Positions 27,690 through 35,948 are shown, numbered from the stretch's first letter. The stretch is 64,000 bases of DNA from DHVE2 group archaeon (GCA_027023265.1 JALVVV010000049.1:62001-126000), one strand, 5' to 3'. Program-made: numbers and translations. Notes: generated by a model not told the origin, from the letters alone.

Positions 27690-27704
27690 GCAATCACGCT
27701 ACTG
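27690..27704. repeat. Right 15-bp target-site duplication of the IS
   Basis: Identical to 26481-26495. Removing 26496-27704 would restore the original sequence upstream of the beta-helix gene. Confidence 0.93.
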
Positions 27705-28022
27705 GGATGTACATATGGTCAAAGAAGATAAAACATGCAATCATAAATCATAGCAAGATAGTTCCGCCCTAACGGGCTTCACTCTCGCATAAAAAATCAA
27801 TGTGGCGATGCACTCCTTAAAATCTCTGCATTCGATAAATCAAAACCCTAAAAGGCAAGATAAATCTGCCAACGCACTTTAAATCAACAATCACCGCTAT
27901 GGCCACGATGGACGGGTTGGCCGCAATATATATACGGACACGGGTGTGGAAAAGATATAAAATATGCCCGTGTGTTTTTTACTTGGCCAAAGAGGTCACC
28001 GCGGCCGCACCACCGTGTCCGA
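27705..28022. other. Non-coding region with GC-rich block related to 6455-6600
   Basis: ~320 bp without a convincing gene. It holds a small hairpin (GCCC-TAAC-GGGC, ~27766) and, from ~27895, GGCC clusters followed by CGGACACGGGTGTGG and AATATGCCCG. The same blocks in similar order occur at 6455-6600, with the 15-mer CGGACACGGGTGTGG also there on the opposite strand. It may be a terminator/regulatory region of the ERCC4 gene or a replication or partition site. Confidence 0.45.
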
Positions 28023-28493
28023 TCAACCCGTGGAGAGCTTTTGTGTGAGTTTGGCGATTGCGTAAACCGTGTCCTCGCTGTCTTGGGTGTGCATAACAAA
28101 TATCGCGTTTCTGATGCACCACTCTTCCACGCCGATGAGCGTGTGCCTCTTCACTGGATCATCCGGCAGTTCTCCCTCTATAACCAGAATCGGAACTCTT
28201 TTCTCTCCCTTCAGTTTAAGCAGTTGCGTAAATAACCGTCTCTCCCTTCCTTCCTTTTTGGGTTCTCCGTGTTCGTACACGTTCCTTGAAAGAGATATGA
28301 ACAGATCATTAATTGTCTTTCGCTCAATATGATACTCAATTGAGGAAGTTTTTATTACGTAATCCCCTCCATCCTTGCGAAGATCTTTTACAATCAGCTG
28401 TATGCCGAGTTCCTCGAGCTTTTCTTTCAATTTCTCTTTTATCTTTGCAGGTTCGTAAGCGTCCACGAAAACATTAACAGTCATTGATTTCAT
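28023..28493 (-). CDS. ERCC4/XPF-type nuclease domain protein
   Basis: 156 aa, a stand-alone XPF/Mus81/Hef-type nuclease. The metal-binding motif appears as VDAYEP, GDYVIK and IERKTINDLFIS (the ERKxxxD core). There is no helicase or HhH2 tail. It would cut branched or flap DNA, fitting replication or recombination of the element. An ATG at 28493 or 28484 is possible; GGATAAAC upstream may be a TATA box. It is divergent from the integrase and contains two motif copies of the TGCGTAA type. Confidence 0.88.
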   Translation of the reverse strand: MKSMTVNVFVDAYEPAKIKEKLKEKLEELGIQLIVKDLRKDGGDYVIKTSSIEYHIERKTINDLFISLSRNVYEHGEPKKEGRERRLFTQLLKLKGEKRVPILVIEGELPDDPVKRHTLIGVEEWCIRNAIFVMHTQDSEDTVYAIAKLTQKLSTG

Positions 28494-28544
28494 AATGTAA
28501 GCATTCGATTTGAAAGTTTATCCCTCCTACATCACTCGTTAAGG

Positions 28545-28564
28545 GTTGCACAACCTTTAATACG
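28545..28564 (+). promoter_or_regulatory. Integrase promoter with GTTGCACAAC site
   Basis: TATA-like CTTTAATACG lies ~26 nt before the integrase ATG at 28585, so the start is leaderless. GTTGCACAAC (28545-28554) directly abuts it. The same decamer recurs twice inside the gene, which suggests self-regulation or recombinase binding. Confidence 0.55.
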
Positions 28565-28584
28565 AATGTCAGCTAAGGACAACC

Positions 28585-29031
28585 ATGGATCTCGCGGCGT
28601 ATGAGGAGATAGGAAAATGCAAGATATCCCTTAAAAGAGCGAAGAAAAACATTTCTTATCCCATGGTTCGGTTTCCCCACGAGTATCTCCATATAGCGGG
28701 CAAACAGGCGAGGATTTACCGTGTGGACAATAACTCCTACTTGGTCGTGATTCAGGACGACGAAGAGTTGCACAACCAACCCAAAAAGTTGCACAACCCG
28801 AAGGGCATATTATCTATGAGAGAAAATTCAAATGATGTCACAGAAATCCGCAAAAATACCCAAAACCCCAAGGGATGCGGGGGCTGGGATTTGAACCCAG
28901 GAACCCCTACGGGACTGGCCCCTCAAGCCAGCGCCTTTGGCCAAGCTCGACAACCCCCGCTCAGGTGGTGTATGAAAAACATATTAATTTACCTTTCGCT
29001 TTGTACCGGGGAGCACGGCATAGCTATTTGA
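28585..29031 (+). CDS. Tyrosine recombinase/integrase, N-terminal part int(N)
   Basis: The ORF reads MDLAAYEEIGKCKISLKRAK and runs to GCGGWDLNPGTPTGLAPQ inside attR. Only 28585-28926 (114 codons) is genuine; the rest to 29031 is host tRNA sequence read by chance. It supplies the N-terminal part, probably the arm-binding region, of the 380-aa integrase whose catalytic part is 3907-4707. The frame is identical at both repeats. It keeps its promoter after integration, so a short fragment may be made. Confidence 0.9.
   Translation: MDLAAYEEIGKCKISLKRAKKNISYPMVRFPHEYLHIAGKQARIYRVDNNSYLVVIQDDEELHNQPKKLHNPKGILSMRENSNDVTEIRKNTQNPKGCGGWDLNPGTPTGLAPQASAFGQARQPPLRWCMKNILIYLSLCTGEHGIAI
28767..28797. repeat. 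Two GTTGCACAAC sites 21 bp apart
   Basis: Direct copies at 28767-28776 and 28788-28797, two helical turns apart, and a third at 28545. All lie within ~330 bp of attR. They are good candidates for arm-type integrase or accessory-factor sites. Confidence 0.55.
28875..28926. repeat. attR: 52-bp repeat overlapping tRNA-Leu and int(N)
   Basis: Identical to attL (3855-3906), 25,020 bp away. On the minus strand it is the 3' part of an intact tRNA-Leu; on the plus strand it is integrase coding sequence. Confidence 0.95.
28876..28960 (-). tRNA. tRNA-Leu (anticodon GAG)
   Basis: 85 nt, folded by hand. The acceptor GCGGGGG pairs with CCCCCGC, with discriminator A. The anticodon stem CTGGC/GCCAG has loop TTGAGGG, hence GAG. 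A long variable arm (around TCCCGTAGGGG) marks a class II tRNA, and the T loop is TTCAAAT. No CCA is encoded. The gene stays whole because the element supplies an identical 3' part. Confidence 0.95.
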
Positions 29032-29101
29032 AGTATAACTTTATCAATTGAGCACAAAAATAACAGAAATATACTTATACTTCAGCCAGATATTGAATAG
29101 T

Positions 29102-29443
29102 ATGATAAGGGACATAGATAGTTTGATTAAAAAATCGAACAAGCTTTTACCTTCCGAAGACCTTTTTTTCGATGCAATGCATGATTTCATGAAAGATGAG
29201 ATAAAACTATACATGCGGGAAAAGCTAAACGAGAACCCTGAAATTAGAGAGAGAATCAGGGAAGCCATGATAGAGTATGTGGAAGCAAAGGTTAAAGAAT
29301 CAGAAGCCATGGCAAAGCTGGTAAAGGCCTACGCCGAGCTGGGAATAATAACTCTACCCCCGGAGTTGAGGGAAGAGATAATAAAATCCATGTACGGCAC
29401 CTTTCAGGAAGAAATAGATGAGATAATTGAAAAAACGCTTTAA
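29102..29443 (+). CDS. Conserved-looking hypothetical helical protein
   Basis: 113 aa from ATG 29102, chosen over TTG 29048 because a TATA-like box (ATACTTATAC) lies ~26 nt before it. It is almost entirely helical and charged (REKLNENPEIRERIREAMIE). No family is recognised. It is the first host gene to the right of the tRNA and ends in a 4-bp convergent overlap with the hpt-like gene. Confidence 0.65.
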   Translation: MIRDIDSLIKKSNKLLPSEDLFFDAMHDFMKDEIKLYMREKLNENPEIRERIREAMIEYVEAKVKESEAMAKLVKAYAELGIITLPPELREEIIKSMYGTFQEEIDEIIEKTL

Positions 29444-29997
29444 TCGATTATTTTAACTTTTCCCTCTTTTATCTCGATATTCACTATTGTTTTTATCTTC
29501 TTGCCTATTTTCTCTTCTATCGCTTCAATATTCTTACTTTTGTTCACTATAACCACTATATCAGCTATATCCGCTCCGGTCTTCCTTATTCCTTCTACCA
29601 CAGATATCATCGTGCCCCCGGTGCTGAGAACATCATCCACAAGCAGTAATTTTTCACCAGGACCAATTGAATTTATAAACAGTCTTCCAGAAGAATACCC
29701 TGTTTTCTGAGAAACCTCCACCTCTCCTGGCAACCCGTAAGCTCGCTTTCTGACCACAGTCATAGGCTTTTCAAGAACCATGCTGAGAGCCACACCTATT
29801 GGCAACCCCATGGCCTCCACAGTGAGAATCTTGTCAAAAGAATCAATATCAATGCGTTTTATTATCTCGTTAACTGCGTCTTTCAAAACGGCGGGGTCTA
29901 TCTGTGGTATTCCATCTGTTAGAGGATGGATAAAATACGGGTAATCTCCCTTCATAATGACAGGCGCATTTTCTAAAGATTCCCTCAACCTCTTCAT
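29440..29997 (-). CDS. hpt: Hypoxanthine/guanine (or adenine) phosphoribosyltransferase
   Basis: 185 aa. It transfers a PRPP phosphoribosyl group to a purine base in salvage. The PRPP loop LLVDDVLSTGGTM (~residue 120) is intact. The N-terminus (LRESLENAPVIMKGDYPYFIHP) matches the archaeal Hpt/Apt-like subfamily. The ATG at 29997 overlaps the upstream stop as ATGA, with GGGAG 8 nt before; the track's GTG 30012 is inside the upstream gene. The purine base used cannot be read from sequence alone. Confidence 0.88.
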   Translation of the reverse strand: MKRLRESLENAPVIMKGDYPYFIHPLTDGIPQIDPAVLKDAVNEIIKRIDIDSFDKILTVEAMGLPIGVALSMVLEKPMTVVRKRAYGLPGEVEVSQKTGYSSGRLFINSIGPGEKLLLVDDVLSTGGTMISVVEGIRKTGADIADIVVIVNKSKNIEAIEEKIGKKIKTIVNIEIKEGKVKIID

Positions 29998-30650
29998 TGT
30001 ATCAGCTCCCACTTCCCACTGTTTCTTTCAACTATTCTCCTATCCTTCAGGTCCCGGAGCACTTCGCCTATAACGCGCATGCTCACATTTATATCAAACT
30101 GCTCCAACAAAGAGTTCTTTATCGCCTTTATATTCTTAGGTTCGTAAAGCGTCTTTTGAACCAAATTTCTAAGGTCTTCGTAAACATTCCATGGAAATAT
30201 GAACCATGTCCAGTTATCCTCAGGCACTTCTTCCGAATAGAAATCAGGCACATACTTAGAATGCGTTATGTGCAGGAGCGTGGCAGTTTTAGCTTCCGCA
30301 GGCTCATGTCCTACTACGTGCTCCAGGGCAAGCTTTAGGCTCTGTCCAGTATCCGTTACATCGTCCACCACTAAAACTCGTTTTCCCTTTATACTAACCT
30401 GAAGCCCCTGCGCCAATTTAGCCTTTCCATCGGGCGTTGCGGTTAATCCCCAGTGCTCCGTCTTAACCGCGTACAAATCTTTTATGTTAAGGTAATCGGA
30501 AATTAACCGGGCTGGAACGAGTCCTCCGCGCGCAAGACCAATCACTATCTCCGGGTTGTATCCGCTTTTCTTAACCTTTCGCACAATATCCTTGCTCCAG
30601 TTTTCAATGTCCCTCCATGTGACGAGCCGGCAGTGAAACTTTTCAACCAT
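29994..30650 (-). CDS. Phosphoribosyltransferase with C-terminal winged helix
   Basis: 218 aa. IGLARGGLVPARL and VLVVDDVTDTGQSL (PRPP loop) define a type I PRTase of the archaeal COG2236-like group. A ~50-residue C-terminal stretch (VSMRVIGEVLRDLKDRRIVE) looks like a winged helix, which could regulate genes or dimerise. Together with hpt it forms a two-gene purine-salvage operon. Xanthine-guanine specificity is plausible but not shown. Confidence 0.85.
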   Translation of the reverse strand: MVEKFHCRLVTWRDIENWSKDIVRKVKKSGYNPEIVIGLARGGLVPARLISDYLNIKDLYAVKTEHWGLTATPDGKAKLAQGLQVSIKGKRVLVVDDVTDTGQSLKLALEHVVGHEPAEAKTATLLHITHSKYVPDFYSEEVPEDNWTWFIFPWNVYEDLRNLVQKTLYEPKNIKAIKNSLLEQFDINVSMRVIGEVLRDLKDRRIVERNSGKWELIQ

Positions 30651-30722
30651 TCAATCACCGCGTGGCTATGCTAATAGAAGTAATAAAAATTTCGTTGCAC
30701 TTCAAAAATTATGCATTGTGCA

Positions 30723-32597
30723 TTAATTTTTAGGCAACTCAATAACGAACACGCTTCCCTTTGGCTCATTATCTCTCACAAGTATGCGGCCGTTGTGCAT
30801 GGCAACAATCCTTTTAACGATGGATAGTCCGAGTCCGGTACCCCCCTTACCGTACTTGACGAAAGAGTCGAATATTTTATCTTTCAATTCGTCTGGAACA
30901 CCCGGTCCGTTATCCGCAACGCTGATATTAATGGTTTTATCATCTTCAAAAACTTTTATTTTCACCTCGCTTGCACCGTGCTTGAACGCGTTAATAACAA
31001 GGTTAAACACCGCTTCCCTCAACAGAGCAGAGTACCCAACATACTCAATATTCTCATCGCACTCAACTTCTATCTTTGCATTTCTAAATCTGCTCCTGGC
31101 AGAATCGGCAACGACTTTTAATATGCTAATTACGGAAAATCTCTCCTTAGCATCATTTATTTTGCCCATGTCCAGCTTTGAAAGCATGTTAACATCCTGT
31201 ATGAGCTTCAAGGCATTTTCCACAGCATCTTCTATTGTATCAAGATACGCAGGCTCGAAATCCTCCCGGAGAATGTCCACGTATCCCTGAATGACCGAAA
31301 GGGGAGTTTTCAGGTCATGGGTTACTACGTGAAGCAGCGTACGCTGGAATTCTCTGGCTTCAATAAGCTTGTTTTCCAGCTCCTTTCTCTTGGATATATC
31401 AAGCACAGTGGCCATCGTGCCCATTATATTTCCCGAGTCATCTCTGAGAGGAGAAGCGTAAATAAGCGCAGGCATGGAAGAACCGTCTTTCTTAATCAGG
31501 TAAGCTTCGTATGAATCAGATATGCCCATTTTCCTTCTTTTTATCCCTTCTAAAACTGCATTGCGGCTCTTTTCATCAATAAAATCAAGGATGGACCGGC
31601 CAATCATCTCATCTTCCATATAACCCAGCATATTGCACATCGCTTTATTCACAAAAGTAATCCTGTTTTCCAAATTTGTGGATACTATCCCCGTAAGAGT
31701 GCTGCTAACCAGGCTCTTGTACTTCTCCTCTTTGTCCATCAATTCCTTATAAAGCTGTGCGTTGTGGATTATCATCGATAGATACGTTGATATTAACCTG
31801 AGAACCCGGATATCCCTCTCTGAAAAAGCGGCGACCTTTTTGCTTTGAACACTCAACACACCCAGAACCATGTCTCGATAGACCAAGGGTATGCCAACCC
31901 ACGAGCGCATGGGCGTGCCGAGCAATTTTGGATTTGACGGCAAAGGGTCTTTAGAAAAATCCCTTATATAAACTTCCTTTTTGTGTAAAATAACCCATCC
32001 AGTTAGCGTGTCACGGTCATTTAGAGGAGCACTCGTTTTAGGATACCTCCTGTTTTCCCCCACCACAAATTCCGCTATAACCTGATTTTTCTCGTAATCG
32101 ACCGTGGATATGACAAAGGCATCTACGTTGTCAATAACTCTGGATATTTTCTCATATGCAATCTCAAATATCCTTTCAAGGTCGGTGACCACGCCCATGT
32201 TTTTAGCAAATTCGTAAGCCACTTGCAGTTCTCCGTTTTTCTCTTTAAGCTCTTCCTTGGCAAATACAATTTTATCAAAATCAATTATTGTAATTGCAAC
32301 ATAATTCCCGAGTTTGGACGCACTCAGATGAATCCATACCCCTTTGTCCTTAACCTGCGCTCTAACTATTATTCTACGTTCAATCCCGGTTTTTGCCTTT
32401 TCAATCATATCTACCGTTTCACTTCTGTATTCTGGAACCACAAAATCCATAAAGTTTTTTCCAATTACCTCATCTCTGCGAATGTTAGCCTTTATCTCAA
32501 TCTCCCGATTTATATACTTCACAGTGTAATTATCGTCCACAAGCACAATACCTATACCTATCGAATCAAACATTGCAAATTTTTGCTCCTCGCTCAC
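30723..32597 (-). CDS. Sensor histidine kinase, PAS-GAF-PAS-HisKA-HATPase
   Basis: About 624 aa, soluble (no membrane helix in the retained part). PAS (IGIGIVLVDDNYTVKYINRE), then GAF (NAQLYKELMDKEE end), second PAS (VSTNLENRITFVNKAMCNML), H box VTHDLKTPLSV, N box LVINAFKHG, G boxes DNGPGVPDE and GGTGLGLSIV. It autophosphorylates a histidine after sensing a cytosolic signal. The track start at 32753 runs into the upstream gene. GTG 32597 lies 26 nt from GGTTATATTT, so a leaderless start is likely; ATG 32573 is the alternative. No response regulator is adjacent. Confidence 0.88.
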   Translation of the reverse strand: MSEEQKFAMFDSIGIGIVLVDDNYTVKYINREIEIKANIRRDEVIGKNFMDFVVPEYRSETVDMIEKAKTGIERRIIVRAQVKDKGVWIHLSASKLGNYVAITIIDFDKIVFAKEELKEKNGELQVAYEFAKNMGVVTDLERIFEIAYEKISRVIDNVDAFVISTVDYEKNQVIAEFVVGENRRYPKTSAPLNDRDTLTGWVILHKKEVYIRDFSKDPLPSNPKLLGTPMRSWVGIPLVYRDMVLGVLSVQSKKVAAFSERDIRVLRLISTYLSMIIHNAQLYKELMDKEEKYKSLVSSTLTGIVSTNLENRITFVNKAMCNMLGYMEDEMIGRSILDFIDEKSRNAVLEGIKRRKMGISDSYEAYLIKKDGSSMPALIYASPLRDDSGNIMGTMATVLDISKRKELENKLIEAREFQRTLLHVVTHDLKTPLSVIQGYVDILREDFEPAYLDTIEDAVENALKLIQDVNMLSKLDMGKINDAKERFSVISILKVVADSARSRFRNAKIEVECDENIEYVGYSALLREAVFNLVINAFKHGASEVKIKVFEDDKTINISVADNGPGVPDELKDKIFDSFVKYGKGGTGLGLSIVKRIVAMHNGRILVRDNEPKGSVFVIELPKN

Positions 32598-32706
32598 AGA
32601 CGAGTATGTAACAAAACAAATATAACCTTTTCTTTCCCCAAGAGCATTTGCATTACCTAAAAACGAGTTATTTGAAATAGAGAAAAATATGCAAATCCAT
32701 GCTTCA

Positions 32707-33207
32707 TTAAGAGGTATCGTTAAGAGGAGTTTTATAAATCTGCACAGTAACATCTGCGTTATTCGGGAGGGAATACATAATTATCCATTTCCCGTAAGGT
32801 CCGTTCATTGGTGTCTCTAAATTTATTGTCACACCAGATTTATATGTAGTTCCACGAGGCACGTTACTATATGTAACGCCGAAATCCTGTTGAAGAAAAA
32901 CGTGAGGGTCATAGAGACGTACATAACTATCCTTACTCACAGTGCTTGGGTCAAATATAACCAGAACCCCAACCATTCTCCATGTCTCGTTCACCTCTAA
33001 TCCCTTCAAACCATCCCCAGAGATGTTAAACGTTTCAACCAAAACACCGGGCATAGACACAAAATCAGGAGCTTGAGTAACCTCCTCATTCTTAGGCACG
33101 AACAATGTACCCGCAATTACAAGGTAGCCAAATACAAGCAAAATAACCACAATCCCAGCAAGCACCGTGTACTTTCTTTTGGTCATCACCACCATCTCGT
33201 TGACCAT
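32707..33207 (-). CDS. Membrane-anchored exported protein, unknown
   Basis: About 166 aa. One N-terminal hydrophobic helix (YTVLAGIVVILLVFGYLVIAG) follows a basic start and leads to an extracytoplasmic beta-rich domain. Met codons at 33207, 33195 and 33186 are all possible; a TATA-like GTATATGT upstream fits the first two. It lies ~110 bp before the kinase on the same strand, so it could be an associated sensor or lipoprotein-like part. No family is recognised. Confidence 0.68.
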   Translation of the reverse strand: MVNEMVVMTKRKYTVLAGIVVILLVFGYLVIAGTLFVPKNEEVTQAPDFVSMPGVLVETFNISGDGLKGLEVNETWRMVGVLVIFDPSTVSKDSYVRLYDPHVFLQQDFGVTYSNVPRGTTYKSGVTINLETPMNGPYGKWIIMYSLPNNADVTVQIYKTPLNDTS

Positions 33208-33372
33208 ATATAGCATAGAAGGACATATACCTAACGGATGGTACAAAGAAATACAGAAATATACATCATCAATCAAATTAGAAGATGAATACGCAACTCA
33301 AATTTCTTCAATTAGTTCTCATACAATGCACTCTTAAATTGTTTAATACCCGAATAACATGAGGTCTCGGTG

Positions 33373-34647
33373 ATGGCAATGGTGGAAATCAAACCATTTA
33401 AAGCGATACATTACAACGAAGAGGAAATAGGCAAAGATTTGAGCGACGTGATAACTCAGCCCTACGATAAGATTGATGCGAAGATGCAGGACTCGTATTA
33501 CAAGAAAAGCGAGTACAACTTTGTGAAGCTGATTCTCCCGAAGGAAGAGAACAGGTACGAAATCGCAGCTAAAAGGCTGAAAGAGTGGAAAGAGAACGGG
33601 ATTTTAAAGAGAGACGAAAAACCGGGAATTTACATTTATACGCAGGAGTTCGAGCTCCGCGGGAAGAAGTACACACGAAGAGGATTCATCGCCGCCATGC
33701 GCCTGCATCCCTTCGAAGAGCGCGTGGTACTTCCGCATGAGAAGACTCACAAAGGTCCCAAGGAAGACAGATTGAACATGCTCAGAGCGACAAAAACCAA
33801 TTTAGAAGCTGGATTCGTTCTGTTCAAAGACGACGGAAGAGTGCGAGAAATAATCGACGAAGTAGTCAGAGGAGAGCCTGATTTTTACGGCACTGATGAA
33901 TTCGGCACACTCACCAAATTGTTCAAAGTAGAGGATGAAGAGAAGATAAAAATAATTCAAGAGGTTCTCAAGGATGAGCAAGTGGTCATAGCGGACGGGC
34001 ATCACCGCTATGAAACGGCGGTGTTCTTCCGGGACGAGATGAGAAAGAATCATAAAAGGTGGAAAGAAAACAACGCGTTCAATTACCGCATGACTTACAT
34101 GGTTCCCCTCGACGATCCCGGGCTAATTGTTCTCCCCACCCATCGCCTTCTGCTGAAGGAAAAGATGCCCAGCGATGTATTCGAGAAACTGAAGAAATAT
34201 TTCAGCGTGGAAGAAATCGAAAAGGAAGATGCGGAAAGATGGCTGAAAAATAACGCTGACACGAATTCTTTCGTTATGTACCAGGACGGCAAAGCGTACG
34301 GGCTGCGCAGGTTCAGGGACGTGTCCGATATAATACGCGGAGAGTGGAGTGACGAGTACAAATCCTTGGATGCGGTGGTTCTAAGGGAAGTAATATTGAG
34401 GAGCATGGGAGTGGAAAACCCGAAGATAGATGAAGACATAGCGTACGAGAGATGGATTGAGGACGCAATTGCAAGAGTGGACAATGGAGAGGCGAAGGTC
34501 GCATTTCTTATGAATCCCACGCCGCCAGAGAAAGTGTTAGAGGTCGCGAAGAACTTAGAGCGCATGCCTCAGAAAACCACGGATTTCTACCCAAAGGTCA
34601 TCTCCGGGTTCACAATGATGCCCGTTTCGGAGGACGAGCTCCTCTGA
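33373..34647 (+). CDS. DUF1015 family protein
   Basis: 424 aa. The start (MVEIKPFKAIHYNEEEIGKD) and motifs DVITQPYDKI, PHEKTHKGPKEDR and VIADGHHRYETA are diagnostic for DUF1015, widespread in archaea and bacteria with no settled function. The DGHHRY segment looks catalytic or metal-binding. ATG 33373 follows a GAGGT SD; the track's GTG 33370 is less likely. It is convergent with the transglutaminase-like gene 2 nt away. Confidence 0.87.
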   Translation: MAMVEIKPFKAIHYNEEEIGKDLSDVITQPYDKIDAKMQDSYYKKSEYNFVKLILPKEENRYEIAAKRLKEWKENGILKRDEKPGIYIYTQEFELRGKKYTRRGFIAAMRLHPFEERVVLPHEKTHKGPKEDRLNMLRATKTNLEAGFVLFKDDGRVREIIDEVVRGEPDFYGTDEFGTLTKLFKVEDEEKIKIIQEVLKDEQVVIADGHHRYETAVFFRDEMRKNHKRWKENNAFNYRMTYMVPLDDPGLIVLPTHRLLLKEKMPSDVFEKLKKYFSVEEIEKEDAERWLKNNADTNSFVMYQDGKAYGLRRFRDVSDIIRGEWSDEYKSLDAVVLREVILRSMGVENPKIDEDIAYERWIEDAIARVDNGEAKVAFLMNPTPPEKVLEVAKNLERMPQKTTDFYPKVISGFTMMPVSEDELL

Positions 34648-34649
34648 TT

Positions 34650-35948
34650 TTATATTTTCTTCATTTCCTTCAGGTAAATTTTCCACGAGAACCCGTCGTA
34701 ATAGATATTGCGAACTTCATTTTCCACCTCGCCCACCTGATTGTCCACCGGGTCCGAGCGCCAGAATTTCTTCTTGGGGTAGAATTCTTCCGCAATATCG
34801 TCGTTGGCAATCATTCTAAACGCGTCCAAATTTCCGAAGTAAAACTCGTTCTCCACCATCGTATGTCGCTTCAAATTTCCGAAGGACGCGTCCACGGGAT
34901 ACCATTTTCCGTCGATGTTCACCTGAGCCCAATCATGAGAGCCCGCGTAATACGGAGTGATGAACCAGCCGCTCTGCCATTTCGCCGGAATACCGGAGAT
35001 TCTCGCAAGTACAATGAAAAGAATTGCGTGAAATCCGCAATCTCCTTTCAAATTAGTGGCCGCATACTCCCCTATGTTCTCGTATGTTCCGTAATTTTTA
35101 ACGTAAAAATAGCGCATGTGCGATGTCACCCATTCATAAATTCTCCTCGCTTTTTCCAGCTCGCTATCGATGCCCTCAGTAATGGTGTTCGCTATATTTT
35201 TCAGATAAGGAGAGAAAATAATGTGCGGGTATTTCTCCCGCGTATATTTTTCCTCTATTTTTCCTTCAATTCCCCCGGAGACCTCGGAAATTTCGTACGA
35301 AAACTCCAACTTTATTTCTCGCTTCCTCGTTTCGAAATACGCAGTTTTCTGCTCTCCGTCGTTCACGTAAAGATATTCAGGTGATGAGGAAATTACTCTT
35401 ACATTATTTATTTGAAAATTCTCCTTGGGCACGGGAAGCCACACGCGGAACCTCTCGCCTTCGTATTTTTTCCTTATTCTCATCTTTATTCCCGCGGTAA
35501 TTCTGTACCTTTTTATCTCCCACGTATTCATCCTTATCAAAGTCCCCAAAAGAAGCTCGTTCGTCCTCGTATCTTTCTTTTTCACCCTTCTATTCGAAAG
35601 CGATGGGGAGGAAAAAATAAGGTTATCTTCGAACCTGTTAAAGCATCTCATTTTTTTATCTATTTTTCGGCAATCTAACCAGCCATTGTCCAGCCAAGCG
35701 TCTATTTCGGATTCTTTTACCCCGCGAATATCCCTTTTTAACATTTCCCGAGCTTTCTCCATGGTTATTGAATACTCCTTGCGCAATCTAAAAATTCTCT
35801 CTTTCTCGTATCGCAATCGCAGAACCATGCATGGCGGAAGGTTCATTGAGAGATATTCATTTATTTTTTTCACCGCAGTCCTGAAATCCCCCATGTTCTC
35901 TAAGATTTCAATTTCTTCGGGAAGGGATGCGATGAGAAAATCAATCAT
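34650..35948 (-). CDS. Transglutaminase-like cysteine protease-fold protein
   Basis: 432 aa. The papain-like triad is visible: GDCGFHAILF (Cys, ~residue 305), GSHDWAQV (His) and PVDASFG (Asp). The N-terminal ~250 residues hold a helical stretch and a beta domain (RFRVWLPVPKENFQ). There is no signal peptide, so it is probably cytosolic. It begins with an ATGA overlap with the LeuD-like gene, so the pair is co-translated. Peptide or isopeptide cleavage is likely; the substrate is unknown. Confidence 0.87.
   Translation of the reverse strand: MIDFLIASLPEEIEILENMGDFRTAVKKINEYLSMNLPPCMVLRLRYEKERIFRLRKEYSITMEKAREMLKRDIRGVKESEIDAWLDNGWLDCRKIDKKMRCFNRFEDNLIFSSPSLSNRRVKKKDTRTNELLLGTLIRMNTWEIKRYRITAGIKMRIRKKYEGERFRVWLPVPKENFQINNVRVISSSPEYLYVNDGEQKTAYFETRKREIKLEFSYEISEVSGGIEGKIEEKYTREKYPHIIFSPYLKNIANTITEGIDSELEKARRIYEWVTSHMRYFYVKNYGTYENIGEYAATNLKGDCGFHAILFIVLARISGIPAKWQSGWFITPYYAGSHDWAQVNIDGKWYPVDASFGNLKRHTMVENEFYFGNLDAFRMIANDDIAEEFYPKKKFWRSDPVDNQVGEVENEVRNIYYDGFSWKIYLKEMKKI

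Larger units (their letters stand above)
3855..28926. mobile_element. Integrated plasmid-like element with SSV-type split integrase, in tRNA-Leu
   Basis: The ends are a perfect 52-bp direct repeat (3855-3906 and 28875-28926). The repeat covers the 3' part of tRNA-Leu(GAG), which stays intact at the right end. The integrase is divided between the two ends and is in frame across the repeat, the hallmark of SSV-type integration. The excised circle would be 25,020 bp. The contents are two AAA ATPases, a type I RM operon with extra genes, a PrimPol primase plus helicase, a large secreted beta-helix protein, an IS481-type insertion and an ERCC4 nuclease. No virion gene is recognised, so an integrated plasmid is the best reading. 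Confidence 0.93.

Noticed and set aside
27082-27753. 223-aa plus-strand ORF over the IS
   Set aside because: Opposite the transposase; its hydrophobic composition comes from reversed coding sequence and it crosses the IS end.
28927-29031. C-terminal tail of the int(N) ORF
   Set aside because: It is the 5' half of the tRNA and flanking host DNA read in frame by chance, not part of the integrase.
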